NCBI RefSeq assembly: GCF_021404305.1
Contig: NZ_JABFTX010000002.1
Location: forward strand, 62,001 to 126,000
Source: Billgrantia ethanolica
GTDB taxonomy: Bacteria > Pseudomonadota > Gammaproteobacteria > Pseudomonadales > Halomonadaceae
Length of the DNA stretch: 64,000 bases
Reading direction: 5' to 3'
A program made the translations under genes and the position numbers. Position 1 is the stretch's first letter. Each line of letters opens with the position of its first letter. Of the stretch, positions 58,985 through 64,000 are shown piece by piece. Under the pieces are notes generated by a model. The model did no database searches. It saw nothing but the letters and a program-made list of their open reading frames with translations, and was not told where the DNA came from.

Positions 58985-59205
58985 AACGCCTTCTCCAGGT
59001 CGAAGCGCGGCACCGGTTCGCCGCGCACCTCGACGGTCTCGGTGAACATGGCGAGCGGACGGACCCACAGGCCGTAGTCGCCGTACAGCGCGCGATACAC
59101 TACCAGGGGCTCTTCGGTTTCGCTGTGATGAGCGACGCCGATCACCTCGTAGCGGTTGCCCTTGTAGTGGCTGTAGATGCCGGGGACGGGGAGGGGGTGG
59201 GTCAT
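58981..59205 (-). CDS. DUF1653 domain protein
   Basis: 74 residues that are almost entirely the DUF1653 domain: PGIYSHYKGNRYEVIGVAHHSETEEPLVVYRALYGDYGLWVRPLAMFTETVE. ATG at 59205 (MTHPLPVPG) is chosen over a longer frame that overlaps tcdA. Function unknown; proteins of this family are widespread and stand alone. It lies 31 bp after tcdA on the same strand. Confidence 0.85.
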   Translation of the reverse strand: MTHPLPVPGIYSHYKGNRYEVIGVAHHSETEEPLVVYRALYGDYGLWVRPLAMFTETVEVRGEPVPRFDLEKAF

Positions 59206-59236
59206 CGCGCAGGGCTCCAGTTCAGGGTCGTTATCG

Positions 59237-60073
59237 TTATCGGTCGCCGCTTTCGGCAGCGCGCTTTGCCAGGCGGGCCAGCACCCGTGAGGCGGCCACG
59301 AAGCCGAAGCCGCCGGTGACGAAGGTGGCCGCACCCACGCCGGAGGCGCAGTCGAGGCGGGTCGATTCCCCGGCGCCGGGCTTCTGCAGACAGACCTCGC
59401 CATCGGCGCCGGGATAGATCAGCTGTTCGTCAGAATAGACGCATTCCACCGAGAAGCGACGCTTGGGGTTGCGTGAGAAGCCGTAATCCCGGCGCAGCCG
59501 GGCGCGCACCTTGGCCAGCAGCGGGTCGTGCTCGGTGCGCGCCAGGTCCGCCACCTTGATGCGGGTGGGGTCTTGCTGCCCGCCGGCGGCACCGGCCACG
59601 ACGATGGGCAGCTTGCGCCGCTTGCACCAGGCGATCAGCGCGGCCTTGGCCACCACGCTGTCGATGGCGTCGACCACGTAGTCGGCATCCTCGGGAATGC
59701 GCTGGGCCAGGTTGGTCGGGGTGACGAAGGCGGTGTCGGCAACGACCTGGATGCCCGGCTGGATCGCCCGGCAGCGTTCGGCCAGCACGTCCACCTTGGG
59801 TCGGCCGATGTTGCCATCCAGAGCGGGCAGCTGGCGGTTGACGTTGGAGACACAGACGTCGTCGAGATCGATCAGGGTCAGCCGGCCGATGCCCGAGCGC
59901 GCCAGCGCCTCTACCGTCCAACTGCCGACGCCGCCCACACCGACCACCACGACGTGGGCCTGGCGGAAGTGATCAAGCGCACGGGCGCCGTAGAGTCGCC
60001 GAATTCCACCGAAGCGGAAATCGTAGTCGTCCTGGGCCGGGGCGGCTTCCTGCGGTGGCAATGGGGCGGTCAT
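59237..60073 (-). CDS. tcdA: tRNA threonylcarbamoyladenosine dehydratase
   Basis: E1-like enzyme that cyclises t6A37 to ct6A37 in tRNA using ATP. Nucleotide site VVVGVGGVGSWTVEALARSGIGRLTLIDLDDV, then NVNRQLPA and VDAIDSVVAKAALIAWC. The C-terminal region with FVTGGFGFVAASRVL is a membrane-associated helix as in CsdL/TcdA. 278 residues. Located between truC and the DUF1653 gene on the minus strand. Confidence 0.94.
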   Translation of the reverse strand: MTAPLPPQEAAPAQDDYDFRFGGIRRLYGARALDHFRQAHVVVVGVGGVGSWTVEALARSGIGRLTLIDLDDVCVSNVNRQLPALDGNIGRPKVDVLAERCRAIQPGIQVVADTAFVTPTNLAQRIPEDADYVVDAIDSVVAKAALIAWCKRRKLPIVVAGAAGGQQDPTRIKVADLARTEHDPLLAKVRARLRRDYGFSRNPKRRFSVECVYSDEQLIYPGADGEVCLQKPGAGESTRLDCASGVGAATFVTGGFGFVAASRVLARLAKRAAESGDR

Positions 60074-60109
60074 GTCGGCGTCTTGAAACTCCGGTTGGTG
60101 GCGGTGGTG

Positions 60110-60874
60110 TCAGGCTAGGGAGAGTGGGGCTTCGGCGCAATCTGCCCGGTCGCTGGGCAGATGACCGGCCCAGCCGAAATGCTGGAACAGGGTCGTCATG
60201 GCGGCATCCAGGCTACAGCTCAAGGTCAGACAGCGCCCCGTGACAGGATGCTCGAAGCTCAGGCCCACGGCGGCCAGCAACAGCCGCGGGCAGCCCAGGC
60301 GCTCGGCGAAGAAGCGGTTATGATTGCCCTTGCCGTGCTTGGCGTCGCCGATGATCGGATAGCCGCGCCGTGACAGGTGGCGGCGAATCTGGTGGCGACG
60401 GCCGGTCAGCGGGCGTACCACCATCAGGGAATAGCGGCTGCTGGGATAGCGGTCCACCTGTACCGGCAGTTCGACGCTGTCGAGCCGCTTCACTTCGGTG
60501 AGGGCTTCGAGCGCCGGCATCTCCGCCTTGGGCCGGCTGCCATCCTCCTCGCGCAGGGCGTAATCGAGCCACTCTTGTGCGGGGCCGACGCCGCGCACCA
60601 CCGCCAGATAGCGCTTGGCGGCCCGGCGTTCGGTGAAGATCTCGCCCAGGCGTGCAGCGATGTCCGAATTCAGAGCGAACACCATGACACCCGAGGTGGG
60701 GCGATCCAGTCGATGTACCGGATAGACGCGCTGGCCGAGCTGATCGCGCAGGCGTTGCAGCAGGAACTCGCGCTCGCCGCCCGCCAGCTTGGAGCGGTGC
60801 ACCAGCAGGCCCGCCGGCTTGTGCACCGCGACCAGGTGCTCGTCCCGGTAGAGAAGGCTCAGAGGGTTCGTCAT
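60110..60874 (-). CDS. truC: tRNA pseudouridine(65) synthase-like enzyme
   Basis: RluA-family pseudouridine synthase; the catalytic Asp is in YPVHRLDRPTSGVMVFA. The N-terminal LLYRDEHLVAVHKPAGLLVHRSK and the tail PLTGRRHQIRRHLSRRGYPIIGDAKHGKGNHN match TruC, which modifies U65 in tRNAs. ATG at 60874 (MTNPLSLL) is chosen; a TTG at 60892 is in frame. 254 residues. No S4 domain, as expected for TruC. Confidence 0.9.
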   Translation of the reverse strand: MTNPLSLLYRDEHLVAVHKPAGLLVHRSKLAGGEREFLLQRLRDQLGQRVYPVHRLDRPTSGVMVFALNSDIAARLGEIFTERRAAKRYLAVVRGVGPAQEWLDYALREEDGSRPKAEMPALEALTEVKRLDSVELPVQVDRYPSSRYSLMVVRPLTGRRHQIRRHLSRRGYPIIGDAKHGKGNHNRFFAERLGCPRLLLAAVGLSFEHPVTGRCLTLSCSLDAAMTTLFQHFGWAGHLPSDRADCAEAPLSLA

Positions 60875-60958
60875 GACGGCCCGGTTCGGCAACGAAAGGC
60901 CGCTATTGTCGCCTTGGCCAATGCCCTTGTCACCCCGAGTTGCGGCTGGCTGCCTCGC

Positions 60959-62257
60959 TCACTCGCTGTCCTGACAGTTGCCGCGCAGCTCGATGGCGTG
61001 GGCGATGCGCTCGATGCCTTGGCGATACGCCGCCCGGCGATAGGAGATCTCCTCCTGTTCGGCGCGCTCGAAGACCAGTTCGCTCTGGCGTTCGAGGTGC
61101 TCGGCCAGCCGCCGATTGATCTCCTCCTCCGGCCAGCGCTCGCCGCTACGATTCTGCACCCACTCGTAGTAGCTGACGATGACGCCGCCAGTGTTGGCCA
61201 GCACGTCGGGCAGTACCGGCACGCCGCGCTCCTCGAGCCGTTCGTCGGCACGGCTACTGACCGGCCCGTTGGCGATCTCGAGCAGCGCGCCGGCCTTGAC
61301 CTGATCGACGTTGTCTTCATGCACCTGATTCTCCAGTGCCGCCAGCGCCAGGACGTCTACCTCCAGGGTGAGCAGCTCGTCGCGATCGAGCTTCTCAACG
61401 TCCTCGGCGATGCACACAGAATCGTCGCAGTAAACCATCTCGTGCAGCCGCATATTACGCTGCTTCTGCTCCATGATGGCGTCAGGATCGAGGCCTTCCT
61501 CGCTGTAGATGGCGCCCTTTGAGTCGGACACCGCAACGATGCGATAGCCCTGATCGTGGGCTAGCCGGGCAAAGTGATAGGCAGCATTACCGAAGCCCTG
61601 GATAGCCACTGTTGTCTCCTCTGGCTTGCGCTTCTCGCGCGCTGCCCACAGGTCGAGCACGTGCAGGGCGCCACGTCCGGTGGCGGCCACACGACCCAGC
61701 GACCCGCCCAGCTCGGGAGGCTTGCCGGTAATCGCGGCGGGCACCTTGCCGCGGGCCAAATGATCGAACTCGTCGGCCATCCAGCCCATCACCGTGGCGT
61801 TGGTGTTTACGTCCGGTGCGGGAATGTCGCGGTCGGGTCCCATGATGTCGGCGATGGCGCGAACGTAGCCCCGGGCCAGTCGTTCCAGCTCCAGCTTCGA
61901 CAGCTGCTTGGGGTCCACCTTCACGCCGCCCTTGCCGCCGCCGTAGGGCAGGTCGACCACGGCGCACTTCACCGCCATCCAGAAGCTGAGGGTGGTCACT
62001 TCCTCCTGATTGACGTCGGGATGAAAGCGAATGCCGCCCTTGGCCGGCCCCAGCGTCGTGTTGTACTGCACCCGCCAGCCGGGAAAGACCTTGAGGCTGC
62101 CATCGTCCATGCGCACCGGCACGCTGACCTGCAGCGAGAGGCTGGGCTGCATCAGTCGCTCCCTGGCATCGCCCTGGATGTCGATGGCTTGGCACACTTC
62201 CTCGAGGCGCGAGCGTGCGTCGTCGAACAGGTTGGCATGATCCGTTTGCCCAGACAT
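60959..62257 (-). CDS. gdhA: Glutamate dehydrogenase (Glu/Leu/Phe/Val family)
   Basis: Links glutamate with 2-oxoglutarate and ammonium. The catalytic segments are GPAKGGIRFHPD and PYGGGKGGVKVDP, then DIPAPDVNTN, and the nucleotide fold QGFGNAAYHFARLAHDQGY. ATG at 62257 follows GGAGG at correct spacing; the upstream extension is not supported. 432 residues, the small hexameric type. NAD or NADP preference cannot be read with certainty. The gene is divergent from the flavocytochrome gene. Confidence 0.93.
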   Translation of the reverse strand: MSGQTDHANLFDDARSRLEEVCQAIDIQGDARERLMQPSLSLQVSVPVRMDDGSLKVFPGWRVQYNTTLGPAKGGIRFHPDVNQEEVTTLSFWMAVKCAVVDLPYGGGKGGVKVDPKQLSKLELERLARGYVRAIADIMGPDRDIPAPDVNTNATVMGWMADEFDHLARGKVPAAITGKPPELGGSLGRVAATGRGALHVLDLWAAREKRKPEETTVAIQGFGNAAYHFARLAHDQGYRIVAVSDSKGAIYSEEGLDPDAIMEQKQRNMRLHEMVYCDDSVCIAEDVEKLDRDELLTLEVDVLALAALENQVHEDNVDQVKAGALLEIANGPVSSRADERLEERGVPVLPDVLANTGGVIVSYYEWVQNRSGERWPEEEINRRLAEHLERQSELVFERAEQEEISYRRAAYRQGIERIAHAIELRGNCQDSE

Positions 62258-62408
62258 CGGTTTCCTCCTGATGATGTGGCCTGTCGTTGCCTGATTCAGC
62301 GTAGCAGCATCGGGTGGTATGTGAGCCAAAGGCGCAAGAACATAAAGCTTCAAACTGTTACATGCCGAAGCACTATCTTGAGCAGGAGACTTGGACAAGG
62401 AGGTCGTT

Positions 62409-63728
62409 GTGAGTCGATTGGCCCGAAGCGCACTGCTTTGGTGTGGTGGCTATCTTTTGTTGGCTCTGTTGCCCCTCGGCATCGCCGTTATCCGCCAGCC
62501 TGACGAAACGCGGGAGTTCGGTGCCGAACTCGGTGCCCTGCTGGGGCTGCTGGCGCTTGGCGTTCTTGCCTGTCAGGCGGTGATCTCGGGGCGGCATCGC
62601 TGGTTCGCCGAATCGGTCGGTCACGACAACATTCTGCAGTTCCATCGCCAGACCGGCATCTTCGCGCTGCTGCTGGTGCTGGCTCATCCGCTGGTGATGA
62701 TCGCCACCCGCCCCGGCTGGATCGAGTATCTCGATCCCCGCGAGGATACCCTGCGCGCGATCACCCTCATACTGCTGGTGCTGGCCACGCTGATGCTGGT
62801 GGCAAGCTCGCTGTGGCGTACGCGCTTCGGGCTCTCCTACGAGTGGTGGCGGGCTCTGCACGGCGGGCTGTCGCTTTTCGTCGTCGCCGGTGGCCTGGGC
62901 CATGCGGTCATGGTGCAGCACTACACGGAAGGCATCTTCACGACGCTGCTGCTAGGCGTGGTGGTGGGGCTTGCGCTGCTGCTGGTGGTCGAGACGCGGC
63001 TGCTGAGGCCTTGGCGTCTGCGCAATCAGCCCTGGAAGGTGGTGGACAATCAGCAGGAGCGTGGCGATGCGGCAACCCTGACCCTTGAAGCCGAAGGCGA
63101 TCACCGTCTCGACTTCGCTCCCGGACAGTTCTTCTGGATCACCTTGGGCGAGACGCCGTTCTCGCTGCAGCAGCATCCGTTCTCGGTGGCCTCGTCCAGT
63201 GAAGATGGCAAGCGCTTCGCGTTCACGGCCAAGCGCCTGGGTGACTTCACCAATACGCTCCCCGAGGTACCGCCGGGCACGCACGCCTTCGTCGAAGGCC
63301 CCTATGGCGCCTTCATACCCGAACCGGACAATGTTTCCGGTGCGGTACTCATTGCCGGAGGCATCGGCGTCACGCCGATCATGAGCATCCTGCGCTCGCT
63401 GCGTGACCAGGGCGACACTCGGCCGCTGTGGCTGCTCTATGCCAACAAGACCTGGGAGGACGCCACCTTTCGCGACGAACTGGCCGAACTGGAGCAGGTT
63501 CTCGATCTCGACGTAATTCATGTCATCAGCGATCCCGAACCCGAATGGAAAGGGGAGCGCGGCAAGATCGACGAAGCGTTGGTGAGGCGCCGCCTGCCCC
63601 CGGACGACGGCCGCCGCGAGTATTTCATCTGCGGCCCCGAACCGCTGATGAATGCCGTGGAGAAAGCCCTGCTCGCCCAGGGGGCGGCGACCACGCGGAT
63701 CTATTCCGATCGTTTCGACATCGTTTAG
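62409..63728 (+). CDS. Ferric-reductase-like transmembrane flavoprotein
   Basis: N-terminal ferric reductase-type membrane domain with about six helices (residues 10-200) and heme-type histidines in LQFHRQTGIFALLLVLAHP, WWRALHGG and GLGHAVMVQH. The C-terminal FAD/NAD(P) domain has QHPFSVAS, GGIGVTPIMSILR and FICGPEPLMNAVE. Starts at GTG 62409 behind AAGGAGG (an in-frame TTG is at 62391). 439 residues. It may move electrons from NAD(P)H across the membrane to iron or quinone; the acceptor is unknown. Confidence 0.85.
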   Translation: MSRLARSALLWCGGYLLLALLPLGIAVIRQPDETREFGAELGALLGLLALGVLACQAVISGRHRWFAESVGHDNILQFHRQTGIFALLLVLAHPLVMIATRPGWIEYLDPREDTLRAITLILLVLATLMLVASSLWRTRFGLSYEWWRALHGGLSLFVVAGGLGHAVMVQHYTEGIFTTLLLGVVVGLALLLVVETRLLRPWRLRNQPWKVVDNQQERGDAATLTLEAEGDHRLDFAPGQFFWITLGETPFSLQQHPFSVASSSEDGKRFAFTAKRLGDFTNTLPEVPPGTHAFVEGPYGAFIPEPDNVSGAVLIAGGIGVTPIMSILRSLRDQGDTRPLWLLYANKTWEDATFRDELAELEQVLDLDVIHVISDPEPEWKGERGKIDEALVRRRLPPDDGRREYFICGPEPLMNAVEKALLAQGAATTRIYSDRFDIV

Positions 63729-63737
63729 GAGAGGAGC

Positions 63738-63836
63738 ATGCTGCACGTCATCGCCAAGTGGGCCGGCAGCGTGGCCAGCGGACTGTTGTTGCTGATCGTG
63801 GTGCTGCTGGCGCTATGGTTGGCAGGCCGGATCTGA
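63738..63836 (+). CDS. 32-residue single-helix membrane protein
   Basis: Tiny gene 9 bp after the flavocytochrome: ATG 63738 behind AGGAG at 63727-63731. The product, starting MLHVIAKWAGS, has one predicted membrane helix (LLLLIVVLLALWLA) and a short basic end (GRI). Its tight coupling suggests a small accessory subunit. Family not recognised; support is the ribosome site, the spacing and the helix only. Confidence 0.5.
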   Translation: MLHVIAKWAGSVASGLLLLIVVLLALWLAGRI

Positions 63837-63953
63837 TGGACCGGCTCTGATGGAATGAGCTGATGAGATGTGCCTGGCGCCCGGCGATGGGGGCTGGTCA
63901 TGAGGCATTGCACTCGGGCATGATCGAATTTTCGCCCTGACCGTGAGGCCCCC

Positions 63954-64000
63954 ATGTCCCCCGAGAGCGCCTTGCTCTACTTCCTCGCCATCTTCGTCTT
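63954..64000 (+). CDS. LysE-like translocator (partial, start only)
   Basis: ATG at 63954 behind GTGAGG opens MSPESALLYFLAIFVF, which continues past the window edge. The pattern matches the first helix of LysE/RhtB-type amino acid exporters. Only 16 codons are visible, so the call is tentative. The gap 63837-63953 shows no other gene. Confidence 0.45.
   Translation, partial: MSPESALLYFLAIFV

Overview
The window is about 65% GC and reads as chromosomal DNA of a gammaproteobacterium of the Halomonas type. Gene content and order support this: ispB / rplU-rpmA-obgE-proB / rpsT / murJ / ribF-ileS-lspA-fkpB-ispH followed by type IV minor pilins is the arrangement known from Pseudomonas and its relatives. 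The proteins are acid-rich, there are several Na+-type transporters (CPA1 antiporter, TRAP system), and a 3-hydroxybutyrate dehydrogenase is present. The genus is an inference from gene order and protein similarity. No tRNA, rRNA, CRISPR array, prophage or complete insertion sequence was seen.

Layout. 1-12.4 kb: housekeeping block (isoprenoid chain synthesis, ribosomal proteins L21/L27/S20, Obg GTPase, proline synthesis, lipid II flippase, FAD synthesis, Ile-tRNA synthetase, lipoprotein signal peptidase, IspH). 12.4-17.1 kb: type IV pilus minor pilin operon (pilE, fimT-like, pilV, pilW, two pilX-like genes with large C-terminal regions, no pilY1 in view). 17.1-26.7 kb: a 40-residue protein, a CPA1 antiporter, a membrane alpha/beta hydrolase, a PLD-family cardiolipin synthase-like enzyme and nrdAB with a clear NrdR-type control region. 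26.7-32.4 kb: RstAB-like two-component system and the divergent metR/metE pair. 32.4-40 kb: mixed stress and envelope genes (MliC-type lipoprotein, SufR-like regulator facing sodB, azoR, tag, DUF411, gloA, META lipoprotein, PAP2). 40-45.7 kb: a TRAP transporter with hbdH under a sigma-54 activator. 45.7-55 kb: valS, holC, ilvE and pepA on the minus strand, divergent from lptF-lptG on the plus strand. 55-59 kb: bfd/bfr iron store and an ABC uptake operon with a near-consensus sigma-54 promoter. 59-64 kb: tcdA, truC, glutamate dehydrogenase, a ferric-reductase-like flavocytochrome with a tiny membrane protein, and the start of a LysE-like exporter.

The least explained structure is in the small repeats. 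(1) Two copies of an element with an identical 69-bp core flank holC; their flanking arms differ, but the differences are compensated across the stem. (2) Two long imperfect palindromes (about 118-139 bp) lie between nrdA and nrdB and upstream of gloA. (3) A pair of about 158-bp MITE-like elements in opposite orientation brackets the META-lipoprotein/PAP2 segment. Control elements that can be read directly include paired NrdR boxes 31 bp apart over the nrdA promoter, twin TGTCCG-N6-CGGACA sites upstream of a sigma-54 promoter for the TRAP operon, a MetR box over the metR start codon and a Fur-like box before bfd.
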